NCBI RefSeq assembly: GCF_002277815.1
Contig: NZ_NKJI01000001.1
Location: forward strand, 675,501-739,500
From: Pseudomonas sp. ERMR1:02
GTDB taxonomy: Bacteria; Pseudomonadota; Gammaproteobacteria; Pseudomonadales; Pseudomonadaceae
Direction: 5' to 3'
DNA: 64,000 bases
Shown here: piece by piece, positions 27,441-36,001 of the stretch
How positions within the stretch are numbered: position 1 is the first letter of the stretch
Layout of the letters: each line of letters opens with the position of its first letter
Notes under the pieces: generated by a model
The model's input: only the letters and a program-made list of their open reading frames with translations
The model's database searches: none
What the model was told of the DNA's origin: nothing
Translations under genes and position numbers: made by a program

Positions 27441-28708
27441 GTCACTAACCTGCGCTGGAAGAGTTCACGGAAGACCGGATAGATATCTCCGGCCGAGACC
27501 AGTTGTTGCTGGGCAAAAGTGTCAGAAAAGGCTTCGGCGATGCGCTCGTACTCGAACCACAGGGCCTGATGTTCGCGTGGGGTGATCTCAACGTAAGTGT
27601 AGTACTGCACGAATGGCATGATCTGGTTGATCAGGATGTCCCGGCAAATCGGTGAGTCATCGTTCCAGTTGTCGCCGTCGGAGGCCTGGGCGGCGTAGAT
27701 GTTCCACTCGTTGCTCGGATAGCGCTCGGCCATGATCTCCTGCATCAGTTTCAAGGCGCTGGAAACGATGGTCCCGCCGGTTTCGCGGGAGTAGAAGAAT
27801 TCTTCTTCGTCCACTTCGCGGGCGCTGGTGTGGTGGCGGATGAACACAACGTCGATCTTGTCGTAGTTACGCTTGAGAAACAGGTATAGCAAGATAAAAA
27901 AACGCTTGGCGATATCCTTGGTTGCCTGAGTCATCGAGCCGGAAACGTCCATCAGGCAGAACATTACCGCCTTCGAGCTGGGGTTGGGTTGCTTGATGAG
28001 CAGGTTGTATTTGAGGTCGAACGTGTCGAGAAACGGTATGCGATGAATACGCGCGCTCAGCTTTTCGATTTCTGCTTCGAGTTCCTGAATATCGCCGAAG
28101 TTATCGGGTTCTTCCTGTTTCAGTCGCAGAAGTTCGTCTTTGGCTTCACGCAGTTTCGCGCGGCTGCTGCCTGACAGGGCGATTCGCCGTGCATGGGCTG
28201 AACGCAGGGTGCGGATGATGTTGATCCGTGATGGGTTACCCTCGTTGCTGATCCCGGCACGCACGGTCTTGAAGGTGTCGGTGCCGGTCAGGTTACGCTT
28301 GACCAGATTTGGCAGCTCAAGGTCCTCGAACATGAATTCGAGGAACTCTTCCTGGGTGATCTGGAAGACAAATTCGTCCATCCCTTCACCTGAGTTGCCG
28401 GCTTTGCCAGGCCCTCTGCCACCGCCGCCTCCAGGCGGGCGCGCAATGTGCTCGCCGCTGGTGAACTCCTTGTTGCCCGGGTGCACGACGGTCTGCTTGC
28501 CGCCACGGCCGTGGTGAAGCACCGGCTCGTCGATGTCGCGGCCGGGAATGCTGATTTGTTCGCCGTGCTCCATATCGGTGATGGAGCGCCGACTGACCGC
28601 CTCTTCGACAGCCTTTTTGATGTGATCACGGTAACGCCGCAGAAACCGCTGACGGTTCACCGTGCTCTTGTTCTTTCCATTGAGACGTCGGTCGATCACA
28701 TAGCTCAT
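27437..28708 (-). CDS. yeaH: DUF444 family protein with von Willebrand-like domain (YeaH)
   Basis: A 423-residue DUF444 protein. The N-terminal part is basic ([20 protein letters not shown]) and includes a glycine-rich patch near residue 92 ([14 protein letters not shown]). The C-terminal half contains a MIDAS-like motif [13 protein letters not shown], typical of von Willebrand type A metal sites. In E. coli, YeaH works with the YeaG kinase in adaptation to nitrogen starvation. It is followed with 4-base overlap by the SpoVR gene and preceded by prkA at a 204-base distance containing a hairpin. Confidence 0.93.
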   Translation of the reverse strand: MSYVIDRRLNGKNKSTVNRQRFLRRYRDHIKKAVEEAVSRRSITDMEHGEQISIPGRDIDEPVLHHGRGGKQTVVHPGNKEFTSGEHIARPPGGGGGRGPGKAGNSGEGMDEFVFQITQEEFLEFMFEDLELPNLVKRNLTGTDTFKTVRAGISNEGNPSRINIIRTLRSAHARRIALSGSSRAKLREAKDELLRLKQEEPDNFGDIQELEAEIEKLSARIHRIPFLDTFDLKYNLLIKQPNPSSKAVMFCLMDVSGSMTQATKDIAKRFFILLYLFLKRNYDKIDVVFIRHHTSAREVDEEEFFYSRETGGTIVSSALKLMQEIMAERYPSNEWNIYAAQASDGDNWNDDSPICRDILINQIMPFVQYYTYVEITPREHQALWFEYERIAEAFSDTFAQQQLVSAGDIYPVFRELFQRRLVT

Positions 28709-28843
28709 GACTGCTCCTTAGAAGCTGTCCTGAAAGGGGCGAGCGCTCAAGCAGCCGCGAACCAAGTGCCAAGGGATGTACACGCTCCCCCAAGCGCTGA
28801 GGATACCGCCTGAACCTCGCTACCGACTTTCGAACACCTTCCT

Positions 28844-28879
28844 GAGGCCTGTGTAACAGAAAATGCGTGAACAGGCCTC
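28844..28879 (-). other. inverted repeat between prkA and yeaH
   Basis: GAGGCCTGT (28844-28852) and ACAGGCCTC (28871-28879) are perfect complements around an 18-base loop. It lies 34 bases after the prkA stop codon. Without a T tract it is not a classic terminator; it could be an RNA-processing or stability element setting the prkA:yeaH ratio. Confidence 0.5.
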
Positions 28880-28912
28880 GGGCTGACGACAACCGGTCTG
28901 ACCGGCAGCGGG

Positions 28913-30835
28913 TTATTGTGATTTTCTGACCCGCAGGTACCACTCGGACAGCAGTCGCACCTGTTTGTCGGTGTAGCCCCGCTCGACCATCCGTGTGACG
29001 AAGTCGTTGTGCTTCTGCTGGTCTTCTTTGCTGGCCTTGGCATTGAAGCTGATGACCGGCAGCAGGTCCTCGGTGTTGGAGAACATTTTCTTCTCGATGA
29101 CCACCCGCAGTTTTTCGTAGCTGAGCCAGGTCGGATTCTTGCCGTTATTGTTGGCACGGGCGCGCAGTACGAAGTTGACGATTTCATTGCGGAAATCCTT
29201 CGGATTGCTGATTCCGGCCGGTTTCTCGATTTTTTCCAGTTCCTCGTTCAATGCCACGCGGTTGAGGATTTCGCCGGTTTCCGGGTCGCGGTATTCCTGG
29301 TCCTGAATCCAGAAATCGGCATACAGCACATAGCGATCGAAGATGTTCTGGCCGTACTCGCTGTAAGACTCGAGGTAGGCGGTCTGAATCTCCTTGCCGA
29401 TGAATTCGATATAACGTGGCGCCAGGTATTCCTTCAGAAAGCGCAGGTAGCGCTCGCGGGTTTCGGCCTGGAACTGTTCCTGTTCGATCTGTTGTTCCAA
29501 CACGTAAAGCAAGTGCACTGGGTTAGCGGCTATTTCGTGAGGATCGAAGTTGAAGACCTTCGACAGGATCTTGAACGCGAAGCGGGTCGACAGACCGTTC
29601 ATGCCTTCGTCGACACCCGCATTATCGCGGTATTCCTGGATCGACTTGGCCTTGGGATCGGTGTCTTTGAGGTTCTCGCCGTCATACACGCGCATTTTGG
29701 AGTAGATGTTGGAGTTTTCCGGCTCTTTCAGGCGAGAAAGCACGGTGAACTGGGCGAGCATCTTCAAAGTGTCGGGCGCGCAATGGGCTTTCGCCAGCGA
29801 GCTGTTGAACAGCAGTTTGTCGTAGATCTTCACTTCGTCGCTGACCCGCAGGCAGTACGGTACTTTGACAATGTAGATCCGATCGATGAACGCTTCGTTG
29901 TTCTTGTTGTTGCGGAAGGTATGCCATTCCGATTCGTTGGAGTGGGCCAGCAGGATCCCGGTAAACGGAATCGCACCCAGACCTTCGGTACTGTTGTAGT
30001 TGCCTTCCTGGGTGGCGGTCAGCAGTGGGTGCAGCACCTTGATCGGCGCCTTGAACATTTCGACGAATTCCATCAGGCCCTGGTTGGACCGGCACAGTGC
30101 GCCCGAATAGCTATAGGCGTCGGCGTCGTTCTGTGGGAATTCTTCCAGTTTGCGGATATCGACCTTGCCCACCAGTGCCGAGATGTCCTGGTTGTTTTCA
30201 TCTCCAGGCTCGGTTTTTGCGACGGCAATCTGGTTGAGGATCGACGGGTAGAGTTTCACTACGCGGAACTGGCTGATGTCGCCACCGAATTCAGCCAGGC
30301 GCTTGGTCGCCCAAGGCGACATGATGGTGTTGAGGTAGCGTTTTGGGATGCCGAAGTCTTCCTCAAGGATTGCGCCATCTTCAGTGGCGTTGAACAAACC
30401 CAGAGGCGATTCGAATACCGGTGAGCCCTTGATCGCGTAGAAGGGCACTTTTTCCATCAGTTGCTTGAGCTTTTCGGCCAGGGACGATTTACCACCACCG
30501 ACGGGGCCGAGCAGATAGAGGATCTGTTTCTTCTCTTCCAGACCTTGAGCGGCATGGCGGAAATACGAAACGATCTGGTCGATGCATTCTTCCATCCCGT
30601 GGAAGTCTTCAAAGGCCGGATAGCGGCGGATTACCTTGTTGGAGAATATTCGGGACAGCCTCGAATTGGTCGAGGTGTCGAGCAGCTCCGGCTCACCGAT
30701 GGCCAGGAGCAGACGCTCGGCGGCGGAAGCGTAGGCGCTACGGTCCTTTTTGCACAGTTCCAGATACTCTTGCAGCGAGAGTTCTTCCTGGCGTGTGGAC
30801 TCGAAACGTTGTTGGAAGTGGCTAAAGATACTCAT
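28913..30835 (-). CDS. prkA: PrkA family serine protein kinase (YeaG)
   Basis: A 640-residue PrkA/YeaG protein. The N-terminal AAA part carries Walker A (LLGPVGGGKSSLAEKLKQLM, near residue 110) and the sensor region LAHSNESEWHTFRNN. The C-terminal PrkA domain (about 420-640) contains the kinase-like part (LSTRFAFKILSKVFNFDPHE, FVLRARANNNGKNPTWLSYE). PrkA phosphorylates proteins on serine in Bacillus, and YeaG acts in stress and starvation responses in enterics. GAGG lies 8 bases before the ATG. First gene of the operon with DUF444 and SpoVR. Confidence 0.95.
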   Translation of the reverse strand: MSIFSHFQQRFESTRQEELSLQEYLELCKKDRSAYASAAERLLLAIGEPELLDTSTNSRLSRIFSNKVIRRYPAFEDFHGMEECIDQIVSYFRHAAQGLEEKKQILYLLGPVGGGKSSLAEKLKQLMEKVPFYAIKGSPVFESPLGLFNATEDGAILEEDFGIPKRYLNTIMSPWATKRLAEFGGDISQFRVVKLYPSILNQIAVAKTEPGDENNQDISALVGKVDIRKLEEFPQNDADAYSYSGALCRSNQGLMEFVEMFKAPIKVLHPLLTATQEGNYNSTEGLGAIPFTGILLAHSNESEWHTFRNNKNNEAFIDRIYIVKVPYCLRVSDEVKIYDKLLFNSSLAKAHCAPDTLKMLAQFTVLSRLKEPENSNIYSKMRVYDGENLKDTDPKAKSIQEYRDNAGVDEGMNGLSTRFAFKILSKVFNFDPHEIAANPVHLLYVLEQQIEQEQFQAETRERYLRFLKEYLAPRYIEFIGKEIQTAYLESYSEYGQNIFDRYVLYADFWIQDQEYRDPETGEILNRVALNEELEKIEKPAGISNPKDFRNEIVNFVLRARANNNGKNPTWLSYEKLRVVIEKKMFSNTEDLLPVISFNAKASKEDQQKHNDFVTRMVERGYTDKQVRLLSEWYLRVRKSQ

Positions 30836-31132
30836 GACGTCACCTCGCTCGATACGTGGAGCCGACGCCGGATCACTCAGTCGATGCTGGCAGCAACCGA
30901 ACAGGCAGTCGCTGTTTACCCCCCAGAACTCTTTCGAAGCTAACTACTCCGAAAGCTACTCCCGATGATCCGCGCGCCGGTGTACCGGCTCTCCCCTGTT
31001 TTGGATGGCCTGGGCTTAAGGATAGTTGGGAATTCGGGAGGTAAAGGCGAGATACGTAATTAGTTGTGGCAGACCGTTCGTCTGCCACCGCGCTAGCCCG
31101 CGCAAGCCGGGGGCTTGCGAGTTACAAAAAAA
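30836..31132. promoter_or_regulatory. prkA upstream region with two hairpins
   Basis: About 300 bases with no gene. It holds GCCGGT-GT-ACCGGC (30976-30989) and CGCAAGCC-GGG-GGCTTGCG (31101-31119). The second lies just past the glpE stop codon and, next to an AAAAAAA run, may act in termination of the upstream glpE operon. The part nearer prkA must hold its promoter; no clear boxes were identified. Confidence 0.45.
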
Positions 31133-31462
31133 TTATTCGGAAGTGCCTTGCGCTGTTTCCGAAGGATAAGTCGTACGCCATAGCTCAAAACCACCATCCA
31201 TGCTGTAGACGTCGGAGAAGCCCTGACTGATCAGGTAGGCGGCAGCATTTTGACTGGAATTACCGTGGTAGCAGACCACCACAGTGGGTGCGTCGAGGTC
31301 CGCGGCACGGATGAAGTCGGAGATCGAATGGTTGTCCAGATGCGTGGAGCCAGCGATGTGGTTCAGTGCGTAGGTTTGCGGATCGCGGATGTCGACCACC
31401 ACTGCGCCTTGTTCACGCAGGGCATGGGCCTGTTCCGGGGGAATACGTTTGAATTCGCTCAT
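31133..31462 (-). CDS. glpE: thiosulfate sulfurtransferase GlpE (single-domain rhodanese)
   Basis: A 109-residue rhodanese-domain protein. It moves sulfur from thiosulfate to cyanide or other thiol acceptors through a persulfide on the active-site cysteine, here Cys64 in [18 protein letters not shown]-terminal [12 protein letters not shown] and [16 protein letters not shown] are typical. It lies 33 bases after apaH and is the last gene of the lptD-to-glpE series on the minus strand. Confidence 0.93.
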   Translation of the reverse strand: MSEFKRIPPEQAHALREQGAVVVDIRDPQTYALNHIAGSTHLDNHSISDFIRAADLDAPTVVVCYHGNSSQNAAAYLISQGFSDVYSMDGGFELWRTTYPSETAQGTSE

Positions 31463-31495
31463 GGCGGGCTCCTGTGGCTCGGCTGAAAGCGCAGT

Positions 31496-32377
31496 CTAGC
31501 GCGGGGCGCTGGCTGACGATGGTTCGGAAATTGGCAGTGTGACTGGTGGCTTGGCGTGGCCATGCTCGTCGCAATTGCAGGACAGGCGCTCGTCGCTGTC
31601 GACATTCATCATGGTCAAGGCGCCGCCCCAGACGCAGCCGGTGTCGAGGGCTGTGATACCCGCTTCGACGACTTTGCCTTCCAGCGCAGCCCAGTGGCCG
31701 AAGATGATCTTAAGGCCTTTGGTCTTGCGTTCCTTGTGCAGGAACCAGGGCTTGTAACCCGGTGGTGCGCTGTCGAGACCTTCCTTGCTCTTGAGGTCAA
31801 GCTTGCCTTCGGCAGTACAGAAACGCATCCGGGTAAAATAGTTGGTGATCACCCGCAGGCGTGTCACGCCTTTAAGATCGTTGTCCCATTTCGCCGGATC
31901 GTTGCCATACATCCCGTCTAGGTAGGGCGGGAACAGGTTGTCGTCGCGAAGGGCTGTCTCAACCTCAGCGGCGCACTTCAGGGCTTTGCGCAGCGACCAC
32001 TGCGGCGGAATGCCGGCATGCACCAGCGCCACATTACGTTGTTCGTCGTAATGCATGAGTTTTTGTTGGCGCAGCCAGTCCAGCAGCTCGGCGCAATCTG
32101 GTGCTTCGATAATTTCTCGCAGGGTGTCGGCTTTCTTCAGGCGTTCGATGTTCTGTCCTGCGGCCAGCAAATGCAGGTCGTGGTTGCCGAGAACGCAAAC
32201 CAGCGATTCGCGGATGCTATAGAGGAAGCGCAAGGTATCGAGCGATTGCGGGCCACGGTTGACCAGATCGCCTACCAGCCACAGGCGGTCCTTTGCCGGA
32301 TCGAACGCGACTTGTTCGAGCAGGCATTGCAGGGCTTCCAGGCAGCCCTGCAGATCACCGACGGCATAGGTCGCCAT
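31496..32377 (-). CDS. apaH: bis(5'-nucleosyl)-tetraphosphatase ApaH (symmetrical)
   Basis: A 293-residue metallophosphatase that cleaves Ap4A into two ADP. Metal-site motifs are [29 protein letters not shown] and [11 protein letters not shown], with later [10 protein letters not shown] and FGHWAALEG. The C-terminal tail ([17 protein letters not shown] onward) is somewhat longer than in E. coli. Its ATG overlaps the last base of the apaG stop codon, so they are coupled. Confidence 0.96.
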   Translation of the reverse strand: MATYAVGDLQGCLEALQCLLEQVAFDPAKDRLWLVGDLVNRGPQSLDTLRFLYSIRESLVCVLGNHDLHLLAAGQNIERLKKADTLREIIEAPDCAELLDWLRQQKLMHYDEQRNVALVHAGIPPQWSLRKALKCAAEVETALRDDNLFPPYLDGMYGNDPAKWDNDLKGVTRLRVITNYFTRMRFCTAEGKLDLKSKEGLDSAPPGYKPWFLHKERKTKGLKIIFGHWAALEGKVVEAGITALDTGCVWGGALTMMNVDSDERLSCNCDEHGHAKPPVTLPISEPSSASAPR

Positions 32378-32757
32378 CAGTGCAAGGCTCCGGGTACTGC
32401 CAGACGAAACGGCGCGATGACGGCGTCGAAATGCTTGCCGTCGTCGGCGATCATCTCATAGCTGCCTTGCATCGTGCCCACCTTGGTGGTCATGACCGTG
32501 CCGCTGCTGTAGGTGTGACTCTTGCCTGCTTCGATCAATGGTTGCTGGCCAACCACGCCCGCACCACGAACCTCTTCGACATGCCCGTCGCCATCGGTGA
32601 TCACCCAGTGCCGTGACAACAGTTTGGCCGGTATAAGGCCATTGTTTTTCACAGTGATGGTGTAAGCAAAGGCAAAGCGGTCGTGTTCGGGTTGCGATTG
32701 TTCCGCCAGATAGCGGGTGACGACGCTGACGTCGACCTGATAGCGAGGATCGGACAT
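32377..32757 (-). CDS. apaG: Co2+/Mg2+ efflux-associated protein ApaG
   Basis: A 126-residue protein of the ApaG fold (fibronectin-III-like beta sandwich). The sequence shows [41 protein letters not shown] and [20 protein letters not shown], ending with the [20 protein letters not shown] segment. It is linked with magnesium/cobalt resistance in enterics; biochemical role uncertain. It overlaps apaH by one base. A large inverted repeat lies between it and rsmA. Confidence 0.94.
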   Translation of the reverse strand: MSDPRYQVDVSVVTRYLAEQSQPEHDRFAFAYTITVKNNGLIPAKLLSRHWVITDGDGHVEEVRGAGVVGQQPLIEAGKSHTYSSGTVMTTKVGTMQGSYEMIADDGKHFDAVIAPFRLAVPGALH

Positions 32758-32821
32758 GCAAGAGGCCTTTAAAACGAAGCGGGACGCGGGGCGTAGCTGA
32801 TGGAGTTCAGTCTAGGCCAAG

Positions 32822-32866
32822 TATCGGGTAGTAAACCAGACATGGGCGCTGGTGTCCTACCCGATA
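32822..32866 (-). other. long hairpin between rsmA and apaG
   Basis: TATCGGGTAG (32822-32831) and CTACCCGATA (32857-32866) are perfect complements. Inside, ACCAG (32834-32838) and CTGGT (32849-32853) extend the stem. It sits in the 123-base gap between rsmA and apaG and has no T tract. It may be a partial terminator, an mRNA-processing site or a protein-binding operator. Confidence 0.6.
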
Positions 32867-32880
32867 ACGACTCGGTTCTG

Positions 32881-33699
32881 TCAGGCGTCTGCTGGTTTGT
32901 GCAGGTCTTGTTCGCTGAGCTGGTCGGCCAGGCGCACGAAGGCGGCCAGATCGAGTTGCTCGGGACGCAGGCTGCCGTCGACGCCGGCGGCTTCGATTTC
33001 AGCGTTACTGAGCAGCAACTTGAGCGTATTGCGCAGGGTCTTGCGACGCTGATTGAAGGCTTCCCGTACGACGCGCTCCAGCAGCCTGTGGTCCTTGGCT
33101 GGATGCGGCAGTACGGTGTGAGGTACCAGGCGCACGATGGCCGAATCGACTTTCGGCGGCGGGTTAAACGCGCCTGGGCCGACATTGAACAGATGCTCAA
33201 CCCGGCAGTGGTACTGGACCATGATCGACAACCGGCCCCAGTCACCACCGCCAGGCCCCGCCGCCAGACGCTCAACCACTTCCTTTTGCAGCATGAAGTG
33301 CATGTCGCGAATCAGGTGTGAGTTATGCAGCAGGTGGAAAATCAGCGGCGTAGAGATGTTGTACGGCAGATTGCCGACCACGCGCAGGCTGCTCGGTGCG
33401 GCGCTCAGGCTATTGAAGTCGAACTTCAGCGCATCGCCCTGATGCAGGTTGAAGTTGCTCTTGCCGGCGAACTGCTGGTTGAGGATCGGGATCAGGTCCT
33501 TGTCCAGTTCCACTACGTCGAGCTGCGCACCACTGTTGAGCAGGCCTTTGGTCAACGCACCCTGGCCCGGGCCGATTTCCAGCATCCGGTCTTCAGGTTT
33601 GGCGTGGATGGAGCGCAGGATGCGGTCGATAACGCCGGCATCGTGCAGAAAGTTCTGGCCGAAGCGCTTGCGCGCCCGGTGTTGGTATTGCTCGGTCAT
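32881..33699 (-). CDS. rsmA: 16S rRNA dimethyladenosine transferase RsmA (KsgA)
   Basis: A 272-residue enzyme that dimethylates A1518 and A1519 in 16S rRNA. It starts [20 protein letters not shown]. The SAM site is [16 protein letters not shown] (residues 39-54) and the catalytic motif is [15 protein letters not shown] (NLPY). The C-terminal helical domain is complete. ATG overlaps the pdxA stop by 4 bases (ATGA). Not the same as the post-transcriptional regulator that shares the name RsmA in pseudomonads. Confidence 0.96.
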   Translation of the reverse strand: MTEQYQHRARKRFGQNFLHDAGVIDRILRSIHAKPEDRMLEIGPGQGALTKGLLNSGAQLDVVELDKDLIPILNQQFAGKSNFNLHQGDALKFDFNSLSAAPSSLRVVGNLPYNISTPLIFHLLHNSHLIRDMHFMLQKEVVERLAAGPGGGDWGRLSIMVQYHCRVEHLFNVGPGAFNPPPKVDSAIVRLVPHTVLPHPAKDHRLLERVVREAFNQRRKTLRNTLKLLLSNAEIEAAGVDGSLRPEQLDLAAFVRLADQLSEQDLHKPADA

Positions 33700-34683
33700 A
33701 AACGGGTCTCGGCCATCTGGTAGGCGGTTTCCAGGGCGACCTGCAGGCTGCCGGTGTCGATCTTGCCGCTGCCGGCCAGATCCAGGGCGGTGCCGTGGTC
33801 GACCGAAGTGCGGATGATCGGTAAACCGAGGGTCACGTTGACTGCCGCGCCGAAACCTTTGTATTTCAGCACAGGCAAGCCCTGGTCGTGGTACATCGCC
33901 AGCACTGCGTCGCAGTGCTCCAGATATTTGGGGTAAACAGAGTGTCGGCGGGCAGGGGACCGCGCAGGTCCATGCCTTCGCCGCGCAGGCGCTCTAATGT
34001 GGGTTCGATGATATCGATTTCTTCATGGCCCAGGTGTCCGCCTTCACCGGCATGGGGGTTAAGGCCGCACACCAAGATGCGTGGCTGGGCGATGCCGAAT
34101 TTTTCTTGCAGATCGGTGTGCAAAATTCGCGTGACCCGCTCCAGGCGCTCCGGTGTGATCGCGTCGGCAATTTCGCGCAGGGGCAGGTGGGTGGTGACCA
34201 GTGCCACGCGCAAGCCGCGCGTGGCGAGCATCATCACCACTTGTGCCGTATGGGTCAGGTCGGCGAGGAATTCCGTGTGCCCGGAAAAGGCGATCCCGGA
34301 TTCATTGATCACGCCCTTGTGCACCGGGGCGGTGATCATCCCGGCAAAATGCCCGTCCATACAGCCTTGGCCGGCTCGGGCCAGGGTTTCCAGAACGAAA
34401 GCGGCATTGGCTTTGTCCAGTTGTCCGGCGACAACCTTGGCGTTAAGCGGTGTATCCCAGACATACAGGCTATTGGCGGGTGCGGGTACGTCCGGCCAGT
34501 TGTCCGGGGTGACCGTCAGCAAGTCGACAACCACACCCAGTTGCACGGCCCGCTCAAGGAGCAGGTCGCGACTGGTAATGGCATCAGGGGATATGGCTGG
34601 GCTTGCGAGGCGAGCAGCAGGCACAGGTCGGGACCTATGCCGGCTGGTTCGCCGGGTGTCAGCGCGAAACGTTGGGGTTTCAC
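33696..34683 (-). CDS. pdxA: 4-hydroxythreonine-4-phosphate dehydrogenase PdxA, with two apparent frameshifts
   Basis: PdxA oxidises 4-phosphohydroxy-threonine in the DXP-dependent pyridoxal phosphate pathway. From a GTG at 34683 the minus strand encodes [20 protein letters not shown], then changes frame near 34580-34584 (CTGATGCC where CTGATCGCC is expected). It continues as [16 protein letters not shown] through [12 protein letters not shown] and [17 protein letters not shown], and changes frame again near 33928-33934 (ACCCCAAAT, one base short). It ends with [19 protein letters not shown] and [14 protein letters not shown]. Restoring both bases gives 329 residues, the normal length. The gene starts inside the surA stop and overlaps rsmA. 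Since all motifs are preserved, sequencing error is more likely than a pseudogene. Confidence 0.85.
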
Positions 34684-36001
34684 TGCGCTGCCTGGTCGGT
34701 GCCAGGGAGTTTGATTTCTACGTACGCTTCGTCACGAATCTGACGCAGCCAGGTTTGCAGCTCTTCGTCGTACTTGCGGTTGCGCAGTACGGTCATTGCT
34801 TGCTGCTCACGAGCCTGGGTAGTGCTGTCGGTGGCGCGGCGGCCAAGGACTTCCAGTACGTGCCAGCCATATTGCGTCTTGAACGGCTTGGACAGCTGGC
34901 CTTGTGGGGTCTTGGCCATTACTTCGCGGAATTCGGGAACCAGTGCGTTCGGGTCGATCCAGTTCAGGTCGCCGCCGTTAAGGGCGGAACCCGGATCTTC
35001 CGAGAAGCTTTTCGCCAGTTCGCCGAAGTCTTCGCCGGCTTCGATGCGGGTATAGAGCGACTGAGCCAGAGCCTTGGTTTTTCTTCATCGCGGATCGGAC
35101 TTGGTTTAACCAGGATGTGGCGCACGTGCACTTCGTCCCGTACCTGAGACCCACCGCCACGTTTGTCGGTGATCTTCAGGATGATGAAGCCGCCCGGTGT
35201 ACGCATTGGCTGGGTGACATCACCAACAGCCATGGTGCTCAGCAGGCGATCGAACGGCGGAGGCAGTTGAGCGGCTTTACGCCAGCCCATGTCGCCACCT
35301 TCCAGTGCGGTTTCGCTGGCGGATTTGGCAATGGCCAACTGGCCGAAGTCAGCACCTTGCTTGATCTGCTGGTAAACCGCGTCAGCCTGTTTGGCGGCAT
35401 TCTGAATCGCGTCGGAGTTTGCACTTTCCGGCGTAGGAATCAGGATGTTGGACAAACGGAACTCTTCGGACAGCTGCATCTTGCCGAGATCGGATGCCAG
35501 GAAGTTTTTCACTTCCTGCTCGGACACCTGGATGCGTTCGGCCACGCGGCGCTGGCGCACGCGGCTGATGACCATCTCGCGACGGATCTGATCACGTGCA
35601 TCGTCGTAAGACAGGCCGTCGTGAGTCAGGGCTGCGCGAAATTGTTCAACAGACATGTTGTTGCGCTGGGCGATAGTGCCGACAGCCTGGTTCAGTTCTT
35701 CATCGGTGATACGGATGCCGGAGCGTTCACCGATCTGCAATTGCAGGTTCTCGACGATCAGGCGCTCAAGCACCTGTTGCTCCAGTACGCTGGCCGGCGG
35801 CACGGCAGAGCCGCGCTTGGCGATGGTTTGCTGAACTTCATGAACGCGCTGGTCCAGTTGGCTCTGCATGACCACGTCGTTGTCGACGATGGCCACCACT
35901 TTATCGATGGACTGTACCGCGGCGTTGGCCGCGGTACCCAGGAACAACGCGCCCAGCAACAGCGGGCGCAGACAATCAGAAAGCTTGGTCTTCACGTTCA
36001 C
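34680..36001 (-). CDS. surA: periplasmic chaperone/peptidylprolyl isomerase SurA, with one apparent frameshift
   Basis: SurA escorts outer-membrane beta-barrel proteins such as LptD. A signal peptide ([17 protein letters not shown]) precedes the SurA N domain ([20 protein letters not shown]) and two parvulin domains. The frame shifts near 35078-35082, where the minus strand has AAAAA after GATGAAG instead of six A. Past it, the correct frame resumes (about 35077 down to 34680, second parvulin end and [20 protein letters not shown]). With one base restored it is about 440 residues. Start is GTG 36001 (AAGG 5 bases upstream) or GTG 35995. It overlaps lptD by 26 bases; partner and client are thus coexpressed. 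Confidence 0.87.
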
